Shown here piece by piece: positions 37,396 through 45,443 of a stretch of 53,448 bases of DNA. The position numbers and the translations under genes were made by a program. Source of the DNA: Halanaerobium sp. Lineage in GTDB: Bacteria; Bacillota; Halanaerobiia; Halanaerobiales; Halanaerobiaceae. Below the pieces are notes generated by a model. The model was not told the DNA's origin and made no database searches. It saw only the letters and a list, made by a program, of their open reading frames with translations. How positions within the stretch are numbered: position 1 is the stretch's first letter; each line of letters opens with the position of its first letter. The DNA is taken from the NCBI GenBank assembly GCA_018399955.1, contig JAGYNO010000006.1, forward strand, positions 1 through 53,448, written 5' to 3'.

Positions 37396-38631
37396 ATGTT
37401 TCTCTTCCGTATGGCCTTGAAAAACTTAAACAGACACAGGCGGAGAACCTTTATTACAGCACTGATAATAGCTTTTGCGATTTTAATATATATTTTAACA
37501 GAGGGTTTAATGTTAGGTATGACCGAGATGTCATTTTCTAATATAATAAACTTAGAAAGTGGACATCTTCAGGTAGCTAATCAAAATTACTGGGATGAAC
37601 GGAAAGAACTTCCTCTTAAAAACTTAATCGAGCCATCAGAAGAAATAGAAAGAAAAATAGAAGCTCTCTCAGGACTTCAAGCATATACTAAAAGGTTAAA
37701 TTTTTCTGTAAATCTCAATAATGGTATTGATGAACTGCCAGTTAAAGGAGTCGGTATTAATCCAGAGCAGGATGGAGCAGTATTTGAGCTGCAGAAACAC
37801 TTGGTTGAAGGTAGAATGCCGCAGGCAGAGAGCAGCGAGATTATTATGGGGGCAAAGCTTGCAGAGTTGATGGATTTTGAGCTCGGTGATTATGCAGTAA
37901 TGCTGATCAGAACTCCAGATAAAACATTTAATACTATAGATGGTGAGATAGTCGGTTTATTTAATACACCACACCCATCTCTTAATGAAAATAATGTATT
38001 TATACCGCTTACAACTGCACAGTCAAGACTGGATATAGATAATCAGATAACAAACTATGTTTTGAGAATGGAAAGTCAGGACAGTGGACTTACAGCAGCA
38101 GAAGAACTAGATAGAAATTTAGAAGCTCCACTTGCTGCATATTCCTGGAAGGATACAGCAGAAAGTCTTGTTACAATGATCGAGATGCAGACTATTGAAA
38201 CTCAGGTCATTCTGGCGATTATCTTAACTCTGGCTGCTGTGGGAATTATTAATACAATAATTCTAGCCGCACTGGAGCGAATGGAAGAACTTGGTATGAT
38301 GAAAGCTTTGGGCCTGCACGAAAGAGAAATCGTATATATATTTATGGGAGAAGCAGCAGGTATCGGATTCATCGGTGGTGTAATGGGAATTATTTTAGGT
38401 GTTGTTGGATTGTTTATTTTTAATTATTACGGATTGGATATTTCAGCATTTACAGGTGGGGGAGATGTCACATATGGTTTCCCAATAAGTGGAACTGTTT
38501 ATGCTGGCTGGGAACTTTCTTCATTTATATTTGTATTTGTATATGGAATGGTAGTTTCTATACTGGCAAGTTTTTTCCCAGCTTTTTGGGCCGCCCGTAA
38601 AGATCCTGTAAAGGCAATCTATCACCGCTAA
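37396..38631 (+). CDS. ABC transporter permease 1, FtsX/LolC-LolE-like
   Basis: 411 aa. One N-terminal transmembrane helix (about 18-38) is followed by a large extracytoplasmic MacB-core-like region (about 40-265) and three C-terminal helices forming the FtsX domain (about 270-295, 320-350, 375-400). The ending AARKDPVKAIYHR is typical (DPvkAi). It begins with RMALKNLNRHRRRTFITAL, the family N-terminus. Topology and paired arrangement with permease 2 resemble LolC/LolE, which pull lipoproteins from the inner membrane; the actual cargo is unknown. Permease 2 begins 12 nt downstream. Confidence 0.87.
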   Translation: MFLFRMALKNLNRHRRRTFITALIIAFAILIYILTEGLMLGMTEMSFSNIINLESGHLQVANQNYWDERKELPLKNLIEPSEEIERKIEALSGLQAYTKRLNFSVNLNNGIDELPVKGVGINPEQDGAVFELQKHLVEGRMPQAESSEIIMGAKLAELMDFELGDYAVMLIRTPDKTFNTIDGEIVGLFNTPHPSLNENNVFIPLTTAQSRLDIDNQITNYVLRMESQDSGLTAAEELDRNLEAPLAAYSWKDTAESLVTMIEMQTIETQVILAIILTLAAVGIINTIILAALERMEELGMMKALGLHEREIVYIFMGEAAGIGFIGGVMGIILGVVGLFIFNYYGLDISAFTGGGDVTYGFPISGTVYAGWELSSFIFVFVYGMVVSILASFFPAFWAARKDPVKAIYHR

Positions 38632-38643
38632 GGAGGCTGAAAA

Positions 38644-39894
38644 ATGAAACTTTTAATTAATATAGCTTTTAAAAATTTATTCAGGAATAAACTGAGAACA
38701 GGAGTTTCTATTTTAGCTGTTGCCTTTGCAGTTATGGTTATAGTTTTTACCAGAGGCTTATTAGATGGAATGGTAGATTCAACCTATTCTCTTTATATTC
38801 ATTATGATACAGGTCATATTAAAATTATTGATGAAGAATATCAGCAAAAACAGAAACTGCTTTCTTTAAATTATACTGTAAATGGACTCGAAAACAAGGG
38901 CTTAACTGAAATGCAGGAAGATCTTGCAGCCTTAGATGGTATAGAAATGGTAGTACCTCGTTTAAAATTCGGCTCTGCAGTGAGCACTGAGGAAGAACTG
39001 GTTAAGATGCTGAGCTGGGGAGTGGACGGGGAAAAAGAATTAGCTTTCACAAATATTGAACGAGAAATCAGTGAAGGAAGAATGGTGGAATCAGGGAAAA
39101 GAGAGATTTTGATGGGTTCAGAGCTCTTAAATAAAATTGATAAAAATGTTGGAGAAAGAGTGACAATGGTTTATACAACAGCTTTTAGCTCTTTTCAAGG
39201 TGCAACTTTTGATATAGTTGGTAAAATTGAAAGTAATTTACCTCTTCTAAATGAAGATGTAGTTTTTATGCCTCTTGATACCGCCCAGGAACTGCTTTAT
39301 CTTGATGATGAAGTAACGGAGCTGCTGCTTGTGACAGAAGATAGAAATTTAACAGCAAATTACCTACCTCAGCTTAAAAATTATTTAAATCAAAATGGAG
39401 GTAATCAATATCTGGTTCAGACCTGGAGAGAAGGTAGTTCATTTATTCAACTGCTGGAGATGTCTGAGGTTATCTATAATTTTATTTATGTTTTTCTTGT
39501 ACTGCTTGCTTCAATTGTTGTAATTAACACCATGGTAATGATTGTCAAAGAAAGAACACAGGAGATAGGTATGATGAGTGCTCTTGGGCTCAAGGGAAGT
39601 GAGATTCTAAGACTATTTATGCTCGAAGGTTCGGCAATTGCTGTGATTGGAAGTTTTACAGGAGCAATTGCTGGTGGGATACTGACATATTATCTATCAG
39701 GCGTAGGATTTGATTATAGTGCTGCCTTTCAAGACATAGATGTTCTGATGAATCCAATAATTTATCCGACATTTAAATTTGAGCATATGCTAATGGCATT
39801 TTTGCTTGGTGTATTTGTGACTGCACTTACATCAATAATTCCCGCGAGGAGAGCAGCTAAATTAAATCCAACAGAGGCTTTAAGAGAAATATAG
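38644..39894 (+). CDS. ABC transporter permease 2, FtsX/LolC-LolE-like
   Basis: 416 aa, paralogous to permease 1 with the same topology: one N-terminal helix (about 18-38, RNKLRTGVSILAVAFAVMVIVF), a periplasmic core, and three C-terminal helices (about 280-300, 325-350, 385-405). The ending PARRAAKLNPTEALREI is typical of the FtsX family. Two different permeases with one ATPase match LolCDE rather than the homodimeric MacB. AAGGAGG precedes the ATG. A 56-nt gap leads to the LolA-like gene. Confidence 0.87.
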   Translation: MKLLINIAFKNLFRNKLRTGVSILAVAFAVMVIVFTRGLLDGMVDSTYSLYIHYDTGHIKIIDEEYQQKQKLLSLNYTVNGLENKGLTEMQEDLAALDGIEMVVPRLKFGSAVSTEEELVKMLSWGVDGEKELAFTNIEREISEGRMVESGKREILMGSELLNKIDKNVGERVTMVYTTAFSSFQGATFDIVGKIESNLPLLNEDVVFMPLDTAQELLYLDDEVTELLLVTEDRNLTANYLPQLKNYLNQNGGNQYLVQTWREGSSFIQLLEMSEVIYNFIYVFLVLLASIVVINTMVMIVKERTQEIGMMSALGLKGSEILRLFMLEGSAIAVIGSFTGAIAGGILTYYLSGVGFDYSAAFQDIDVLMNPIIYPTFKFEHMLMAFLLGVFVTALTSIIPARRAAKLNPTEALREI

Positions 39895-39950
39895 TAAATA
39901 TCTGCGTATAATCTAATTATTTTTTGACAGCTAAAGAAAGGAGCAGCAAT

Positions 39951-40718
39951 ATGAAATTAAGAGCAAATAAGATTTTAAATTTAACATTTTTTATCATTAT
40001 AATTACAGTGGTATTATTCAGCCAGCAGATAAGTGCAGGAGAACAGCTTGGAGCTGAGGAAATAATAAACCGCAGAGATGATAATGAATATATAATCACA
40101 GCTTATTCGGAAGCACAAATGATCATCAAAAGTGGGGGACGGACACAGGTTAAAGAAATGCGTGCCTGGCAGGATCAAAGCAATAGTCTTGCAGAATTTA
40201 CAAATCCTCGTGATCGCGGTACAAAGTTTTTAAAAAGAGATGATGATATCTGGATGTTTTTCCCTGAAGCTGAAGATTTAGTTAAGATATCAGGTCATAT
40301 GCTTGAACAGGGTATGATGGGAAGTGATTTTTCTTATCAGGATATTTTAGAATCTGACAAATTAACCGACCTATATGACTTTGAACTTCTGGGAGAGGTA
40401 GAATATCAGGGCCGTCCTGCCTATAAATTAGAAGGTGTTAAAGTACCCGGCAAAGAGGTCAGCTATTATAGACGGATTGTCTGGATTGATAAAGAGAGAT
40501 TTGTAGGACTTCGAGAAGAATTATATGCAGAAAGCGGAAGACTTCTTAAAGAAGCTGAGGTATTAGAGGTTGAAGAAATTGACGGTCGCTGGTATCCTGT
40601 CCACACTGTAATGGAGAATAAACTTCGGGAAAACACTAGTACAGAATTTGTAGTAAAAGAAATAGATTTCAATATTGAGATAGATGACAGCATGTTCACA
40701 TTAGAAAGACTGCGCTGA
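39951..40718 (+). CDS. LolA-like outer membrane lipoprotein-sorting family protein
   Basis: 255 aa. An N-terminal hydrophobic signal (about 8-31, ending QISAG) exports it; no lipobox cysteine is seen, so it may be a soluble periplasmic carrier. The region NPRDRGTKFLKRDDDIWMFFPEAEDLVKISGHM and GMMGSDFSYQDIL is the signature of the LolA-like 'outer membrane lipoprotein-sorting' family (LolA/LppX/LprG-type fold, a lipid-binding half-barrel). The frame could start nine codons earlier, but AAAGGAG fits ATG 39951. It lies directly between the LolCDE-like genes and a beta-barrel gene, consistent with carrying a hydrophobic cargo across the periplasm. Confidence 0.85.
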   Translation: MKLRANKILNLTFFIIIITVVLFSQQISAGEQLGAEEIINRRDDNEYIITAYSEAQMIIKSGGRTQVKEMRAWQDQSNSLAEFTNPRDRGTKFLKRDDDIWMFFPEAEDLVKISGHMLEQGMMGSDFSYQDILESDKLTDLYDFELLGEVEYQGRPAYKLEGVKVPGKEVSYYRRIVWIDKERFVGLREELYAESGRLLKEAEVLEVEEIDGRWYPVHTVMENKLRENTSTEFVVKEIDFNIEIDDSMFTLERLR

Positions 40719-40765
40719 AGATTGCTTAAGGTGGGTAAGGCATTTAGATCAAGGAGGGTTAATCT

Positions 40766-41872
40766 GTGAAGATTTTGCAGATAAATCATAATACAAAAAA
40801 ATTAATTAGAATATTTGCTGCAGTAGTATTGGTAGTTAGCTTATTTAATATCTCTTCAGCTTCAGCTGTTGATTTAGGGGGTAAGGCTTCACTAATAAAT
40901 AATTTGAGTTACTCTGATTCCAAACTTGATGGAGAACTGGCAGCAGAGCTGGAGCTTGAATGGTATCTGCCCTATGATTTTCCACTTGATATTCAAAATA
41001 GAATGGTTATCACAGCTGAAGGCTCAAATTTAGAAACCTGGTTTAAAAAATTATATCTAAGGCAGAAAATTGGACCTTTGACAGCAAAAATTGGCAGACA
41101 GCCAGTTTCCTGGTCTTATGGGGCTTTAATTAATCCTGTTGACTACAGCCTGGGAGCAGAAAATTTAGATGAGGAAAGCAGAGCTAAATTTGTTGATGGG
41201 GTAGAACTCTATTATCCTATCAACTGGGGAACAGGCATAACTTTTCTCAGCACTGATATCGAAGGAGAAAAAAACCACAAGTGGTCATTAAGGGGTAGAA
41301 CTACTTATGCAGGTTATGATTTAACTGCAAATTATATCAGAACCCCTAACTCTGGAAGTGGAGGGAATCTTGATCGTTATGGATTAACAGCCAAAGGAGA
41401 TCTTGGCCCCATTGGTATTTATGGAGCTTATGGATTTTGGGAAAACAGAACGATTAATTATGACATTTATCAAATTGGAGCAGATTACAGCTATCATTTT
41501 TTAAGGGGAAGCCAGCTCTATCTTCAGGGAGAATATATTTTAATTGATGGAGCAGAAGCAGATAAAGGATTTGATTTTTTTGATGTTATCCAAAATCAAA
41601 ATCAACCCGAGACTGGAGAACAGAATGCTGCATCAGATAAGATGGAATTTATCAATACAAATATCAGTTATGAGATAGATGAGTTTTCCTCGATTGGCTT
41701 AATGACGGTAACTTATCTTGGAGATGGCAGTACACTGTTCATTCCAGTATATAATTATTTATTTAGCAGTAATTTAGAGCTTGAAATTCGTGTGACAGCT
41801 GCTGCTGATAATAATAAGGTATTAGGTGGTGATGCAGAGACTTTAGAATTTAAGTTAAGCCGCACTTTTTAA
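40766..41872 (+). CDS. Outer-membrane beta-barrel protein (DUF1302/porin-like)
   Basis: 368 aa. Signal peptide about 1-34 (AVVLVVSLFNISSASA). The mature part is a series of short amphipathic strands with alternating hydrophobic residues, Gly/Tyr turns and a terminal phenylalanine (FKLSRTF), the usual beta-barrel outer-membrane ending. KIGRQPVSWSYGALINPVDYSLG resembles the DUF1302/alginate-export type barrel. It starts at GTG with AAGGAGG upstream. As the last gene of the TetR operon it could be the outer-membrane receptor or pore of the system. Its presence also argues for a diderm envelope. Confidence 0.8.
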   Translation: MKILQINHNTKKLIRIFAAVVLVVSLFNISSASAVDLGGKASLINNLSYSDSKLDGELAAELELEWYLPYDFPLDIQNRMVITAEGSNLETWFKKLYLRQKIGPLTAKIGRQPVSWSYGALINPVDYSLGAENLDEESRAKFVDGVELYYPINWGTGITFLSTDIEGEKNHKWSLRGRTTYAGYDLTANYIRTPNSGSGGNLDRYGLTAKGDLGPIGIYGAYGFWENRTINYDIYQIGADYSYHFLRGSQLYLQGEYILIDGAEADKGFDFFDVIQNQNQPETGEQNAASDKMEFINTNISYEIDEFSSIGLMTVTYLGDGSTLFIPVYNYLFSSNLELEIRVTAAADNNKVLGGDAETLEFKLSRTF

Positions 41873-41887
41873 AAAGTACAGCTTAAC
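41854..41887. terminator. Hairpin at the end of the TetR operon
   Basis: GTTAAGC (41854-41860) pairs with GCTTAAC (41881-41887), and ACTTTTT (41864-41870) with AAAAAGT (41871-41877), separated by a small internal loop. It overlaps the last codons of the beta-barrel gene and lies between two converging genes, so it may stop transcription from both sides. Confidence 0.5.
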
Positions 41888-41898
41888 AAATAAAATTA

Positions 41899-42348
41899 TT
41901 ATTTATCATATTTATATTTATAAATCTTTTTTGTAAGATAAAAAATTAGTGGAATTAATAAAATAAGAAATAAAACAGGAATTAAACCAATGGAAGTGCC
42001 TGGCACGAGCGGCATTGAGGTATTATATCCCCAGCGTCCTGTATGTAGAGCATGTGCTTCAAAATAAAAGGCCAACAGGGTAGAATAAAGAAGATGAATT
42101 ACTATATCTTTGCGCTCCCATTTATTTAAAAACCAGTTACTTCTTTTATTAACAAAAGCTAATAAGAAAAATAGACCAAGGGCAATAAACATATCACCTG
42201 TGAAAGCCGAAAACATTAACAGTTGATGTTCTATGAAACCCTGGCCTTCCATTGAATAAAAAATGCCGCAGATTGAGTATTCGCCAACTGCAAAGATTAT
42301 TAGAGCAGTAATTATAAAAATGAAAATTAATCTTAATTTTTGTTTCAA
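41899..42348 (-). CDS. Small integral membrane protein of unknown function
   Basis: 149 aa from the TTG at 42348, which has GAGGAGA about 9 nt upstream; a longer frame reaches 42480 but its extra part runs through the pspC ribosome-binding region. Four hydrophobic segments (about 6-26, 46-64, 83-100, 121-142). The loop EAHALHTGRWGYNTSMPLVPG before the last helix is polar with a conserved look (His, Trp, Pro), and may be a functional site, but I recognise no family. It converges with the beta-barrel gene and diverges from pspC. The codons for VPGT lie on a GTGCCTGGCAC palindrome. Confidence 0.6.
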   Translation of the reverse strand: MKQKLRLIFIFIITALIIFAVGEYSICGIFYSMEGQGFIEHQLLMFSAFTGDMFIALGLFFLLAFVNKRSNWFLNKWERKDIVIHLLYSTLLAFYFEAHALHTGRWGYNTSMPLVPGTSIGLIPVLFLILLIPLIFYLTKKIYKYKYDK

Positions 42349-42402
42349 AATGATTATCTCCTCTAGAAATTGATTTGTTTTTGTCTTATAATGTAGATAT
42401 AT

Positions 42403-42420
42403 GTTGGTACCTGGTACCAA
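42403..42420. repeat. 16-bp repeat GTTGGTACCTGGTACC, copy 1 (upstream of pspC)
   Basis: TTGGTACCTGGTACCAA (42404-42420) is a perfect odd-length palindrome around a central T. The 16-bp unit recurs exactly at 42801-42816, and both copies are followed by a similar AAATTT-containing sequence. Copy 1 lies 39 nt upstream of the pspC start codon. Confidence 0.75.
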
Positions 42421-42458
42421 AAATTTGTCGTAACGAAAATACAAAAGAAGGTGAAAAG

Positions 42459-42773
42459 ATGAAAAAAATTTATCGTTCAAAATCTGACAGAAAAATTGGT
42501 GGAGTTTGTGGAGGCCTGGCCGAATATTTTAGTGTTGATTCTACTCTGATTCGTCTGGCTGCAATTGTTCTTATCTTTGCTTCAGGTGCAGGCGTGATTG
42601 CATATATCGCAGCCTGGGCCATCATTCCAGAAAGGCCAGATCATGTTGATGTAAGTTATGAAGCAAAATCCGAACCTTACAGAGAAGAAAAGACGAGCAG
42701 CTCTGAATCAGAGGACAAAAAAAATACAGCTGCTGATCAAGAATCAGCAGATGACAAGTATCATGATATCTAA
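42459..42773 (+). CDS. PspC domain protein
   Basis: 104 aa. The PspC domain spans residues 1-60: [26 protein letters not shown] then a membrane helix (about 33-57) and IIPERP. PspC proteins take part in phage-shock or envelope-stress responses in several phyla. The C-terminal 45 residues are charged, low-complexity Glu/Lys/Ser. The longest frame begins 28 codons earlier, but AGAAGGTGA before ATG 42459 and the family start [15 protein letters not shown] decide. No other psp gene is nearby. It is flanked by two copies of a 16-bp repeat. Confidence 0.88.
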   Translation: MKKIYRSKSDRKIGGVCGGLAEYFSVDSTLIRLAAIVLIFASGAGVIAYIAAWAIIPERPDHVDVSYEAKSEPYREEKTSSSESEDKKNTAADQESADDKYHDI

Positions 42774-42800
42774 ATTTAATGAAATATTTTGTCTAACTTT

Positions 42801-42816
42801 GTTGGTACCTGGTACC
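42801..42816. repeat. 16-bp repeat GTTGGTACCTGGTACC, copy 2 (downstream of pspC)
   Basis: Exact copy of the unit at 42403-42418, in the same orientation, 27 nt after the pspC stop codon and 15 nt before the stop of the leftward small gene. The palindromic extension is imperfect here. Confidence 0.75.
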
Positions 42817-42830
42817 TACAAATTTCGAGC

Positions 42831-43025
42831 CTAAAGAGTTCCGGGGAAAATATTCCTCAGCTCGGTTTTAAATTCATCAGGTGCATAACTCTGGTAGTTT
42901 TCTATCAGATCAAGCACCTGATTTAGCTGTTCTTCATTTATTTCTCCTTTTTTGTAAAGGTTGCGGTAAGAGTTAGCAAATGACAGGATTAGTTTTAGAT
43001 CAAGACTGCTGCTGCAATCAGCCAT
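42831..43025 (-). CDS. Small hypothetical protein overlapping the dnaB end
   Basis: 64 aa. It begins at ATG 43025, overlapping the last codons of dnaB by 8 nt, with AGGAACG as a weak ribosome-binding site, so translation is likely coupled. The sequence (MADCSSSLDLKLILSF, then YRNLYKKGEINEEQLNQVLDLIENY) looks helical and soluble. I recognise no family. It is the last gene of the dnaD-like, loader, dnaB operon, so a role near the replicative helicase is possible, but this is guilt by position only. Confidence 0.55.
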   Translation of the reverse strand: MADCSSSLDLKLILSFANSYRNLYKKGEINEEQLNQVLDLIENYQSYAPDEFKTELRNIFPGTL

Positions 43026-44403
43026 TTGGCATCGTTCCTTCCAGTGATAGATTTTCGGGATCAACAAAGCGGATAAAGTCTTCTTCAAAGTAAAGCTTTA
43101 TTGAGCCTGTCTGTCCTGTACGCTGTTTAGCAATAATTACATCTGTGTCATTTTCGGTTCCCTCAGCTTCTGCTTCTTCCCTTGCTTTGGCAGAAGTGTG
43201 GGCATGGCGGTAGAGAAAGATAACACCATCGGCAACTTCCTCGATATTACCCGAATCTCTCAAGTCAGAGAGAACAGGTCTTTTATCTGTTCTGCTGGTA
43301 AAGCTTCTGCTTATCTGTGAGATAAGAATAATCGGTATATTTAGTTCAGATGCAAGGTTTCTAAGCTGGAGTACTATCTGACCTACTGCTCTTGCGGTAT
43401 TTTGCGCATGTTCTTCAGGAAGCTGAATCATCTGCAGATAATCAACTACAGCCAGGTCCAGTCCATCCATCTGAGCCTTAAATTTTCTCAGTCTGGCCCT
43501 GATTTGCGCTGTGTTAAGTCCTCTCTCATCAGATACCATAAGTGGAAGTTCATGCAGATTATCCAGAGCTTTAGAGATTCGCTTGTCTTCGCGGTCATCT
43601 GTTTCCCCTTGAGTATATTTCCAGCCATTTACCTGAGATTCCTGAATTATCATTCTGTCAATCACCTCTGATGCATCCATTTCAAGTGAAATCATAGCTA
43701 CTTTCGCATTTCTCTTCAGGACATTTTTTGCAATGTTGATTGCAAAAGCTGTTTTTCCCATCGATGTAGAAGCAGCAATAACATTGAGGTGGCCTCTTTT
43801 AAAGCCGCCGATTAGATTATCAAGAGATATAAAACCACTTCTTAAACCTACATCAGCTTTTTTATGTTTGCGGTCCATATAATTAGAAAAAGATTTCATT
43901 AAAGCTTCTTCCATATTATAAATATGTTTCTGCAGATCATCACTCTCACTTGTAGCCTTAAAAATTATTTCTTGAGCTCTAGCCTGATAATCATCTATGG
44001 AAAGGTCCTCAAGATCTGTCAGATCATGAATTTTATTTGATGCTCTTTTTAAAAGTGAGCGCTGATAATCTTTTTTTATCAAATCAATTGTTGGTTTAAG
44101 CTCGTCAACTGTATTGAAACCAGAAGTAAGTCTATCAATTATTTCTTCAGGTTTTGCAACTGCATTCTGTCCCTGTAAATCAATCAATAACTTTGTACGA
44201 GAAATTTTATTATTCTGCTGATACTGTTTTAAAAGTAGATCGTAAATTATCTGTGCCTGGGGATCCAAAAAATGCTTTACCCCAAGCACATCGGCAGCTT
44301 CGTCAATTTTATCGGGGAATTGGAGTAGGATGCCCAGCAGTTGATATTCTTTTTTGCTAAAACGGTCTTCTTTAGGTTGAATTGTTTTAATTTCAGCTGA
44401 CAT
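43018..44403 (-). CDS. dnaB: Replicative DNA helicase DnaB
   Basis: 461 aa. Hexameric 5'-3' helicase at the fork (called DnaC in Bacillus). The N-terminal domain is at 14-150. The RecA-like domain has Walker A AASTSMGKTAFAINIA (residues 210-225), a slightly unusual sequence since most DnaBs have Arg-Pro before Ser-Met-Gly. Further motifs are VDYLQMIQ, SQISRSFTSRTDKRPVLSDLRDSGNIEE and the arginine finger region KQRTGQTGSI. It follows the loader gene by 3 nt. The gene lies head-on to replication from oriC, away from its usual place after rplI. Confidence 0.96.
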   Translation of the reverse strand: MSAEIKTIQPKEDRFSKKEYQLLGILLQFPDKIDEAADVLGVKHFLDPQAQIIYDLLLKQYQQNNKISRTKLLIDLQGQNAVAKPEEIIDRLTSGFNTVDELKPTIDLIKKDYQRSLLKRASNKIHDLTDLEDLSIDDYQARAQEIIFKATSESDDLQKHIYNMEEALMKSFSNYMDRKHKKADVGLRSGFISLDNLIGGFKRGHLNVIAASTSMGKTAFAINIAKNVLKRNAKVAMISLEMDASEVIDRMIIQESQVNGWKYTQGETDDREDKRISKALDNLHELPLMVSDERGLNTAQIRARLRKFKAQMDGLDLAVVDYLQMIQLPEEHAQNTARAVGQIVLQLRNLASELNIPIILISQISRSFTSRTDKRPVLSDLRDSGNIEEVADGVIFLYRHAHTSAKAREEAEAEGTENDTDVIIAKQRTGQTGSIKLYFEEDFIRFVDPENLSLEGTMPNG

Positions 44404-44406
44404 TTG

Positions 44407-45429
44407 TTAGGCCTCCTGTTGTTCTTCTATTTTTTTAATCCTTACATTACCTTCGAGTGTAACATATTTGTTCATTTCTAATAAGCGCTGAAAAATTCTC
44501 TCACCCATAATTGGAAATCTATCTTTAAGATTCTGTATCGAATAATTTGTTGTGAGAATAATCGGCTTTTCTTCTCTATATCTTTTATCAATAATCTGAT
44601 AAAGAGTAGAAGCGGCAAATTCAGTTGCCTTCTCAGTTCCAAGATCATCAATTAAAAGTACAGGAATATTCTGGACTGTACTTAAAATCTGCTTTTCATC
44701 ACTCTCGGGATTGGCCTGATTATAGCTGCTTCTTATCTTCTGAAGCAGATCAGAATAAACTATATAGCGGAAATGAATCCCCTTATCTATCAGTGCATTT
44801 GCCATACATCCCAGCAAATAAGATTTACCACTACCGATCGGTCCCTCAATAATAAGGCCTCTGCTGTGCTGGTCAAGATTTAATTTCTGCACAAATGAAG
44901 AAGCCATACTGTAAATTTTTTGAGCATTTTCGAGGTAGTTTTTACCGCTGTCGGTGAGCTTATCTGTTTCATAATAATTAAAATTGGCTCTGCTGAAAGA
45001 TGCTTTCTGCAGATGCAGCGGTAAATTTCCGTTTTTCTGTTTTTTCTTTCTTAAATCATTTTTAGCACAGCTGCAGACCAAATATTGGCCATTTTTATAG
45101 ATTCGGCCCGTATCATGGCACTTATCGCAGTCCCATTCAGGTTCTTTATAATCTTGATCAATATTATATTTATTAAGAAGTTCTTGATAGTGTTTTTCCA
45201 GTGTGTCTATTTCTTTTTTCAGCTCATCTATATTATTTTTTTCCTTTTCACTGTGATTAAAAATTCCAACTTTTAGCATAGAATATTCGCGTTTGAGGGA
45301 ATTAAGGTAATTATATGCCTGTTTAACATCAGGATATTTGCTGTGGATTTGCTCAATTCTTTTTTCTGCTTCCAGGTATTTTTCTCTTTCTTTTCCTTTA
45401 TATTTTTCTGCCCTAAAATCAAAAGGCAT
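44407..45429 (-). CDS. DnaC/DnaI-like helicase loader (AAA+)
   Basis: 340 aa. The protein loads or remodels DnaB on DNA. A coiled coil covers about 60-95. A zinc finger follows with Cys101, Cys104, Cys119 and Cys121 (CDKCHDTGR ... CSCA), as in DnaI. The AAA+ part has Walker A GPIGSGKSYLLG (196-207), Walker B VLLIDDLG and sensor TTNYS, with the arginine finger region GERIFQRLLE. It is followed by dnaB after 3 nt and preceded by the DnaD-domain gene, so all helicase-loading partners are cotranscribed. Confidence 0.92.
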   Translation of the reverse strand: MPFDFRAEKYKGKEREKYLEAEKRIEQIHSKYPDVKQAYNYLNSLKREYSMLKVGIFNHSEKEKNNIDELKKEIDTLEKHYQELLNKYNIDQDYKEPEWDCDKCHDTGRIYKNGQYLVCSCAKNDLRKKKQKNGNLPLHLQKASFSRANFNYYETDKLTDSGKNYLENAQKIYSMASSFVQKLNLDQHSRGLIIEGPIGSGKSYLLGCMANALIDKGIHFRYIVYSDLLQKIRSSYNQANPESDEKQILSTVQNIPVLLIDDLGTEKATEFAASTLYQIIDKRYREEKPIILTTNYSIQNLKDRFPIMGERIFQRLLEMNKYVTLEGNVRIKKIEEQQEA

Positions 45430-45443
45430 GCTGTTTCCCCCTT

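Noticed and set aside
42404-42816. Insertion sequence with pspC as cargo and GGTACC repeats as terminal inverted repeats
   Set aside because: The copies are direct, no transposase is present and no target duplication is visible; kept only as a repeat observation.
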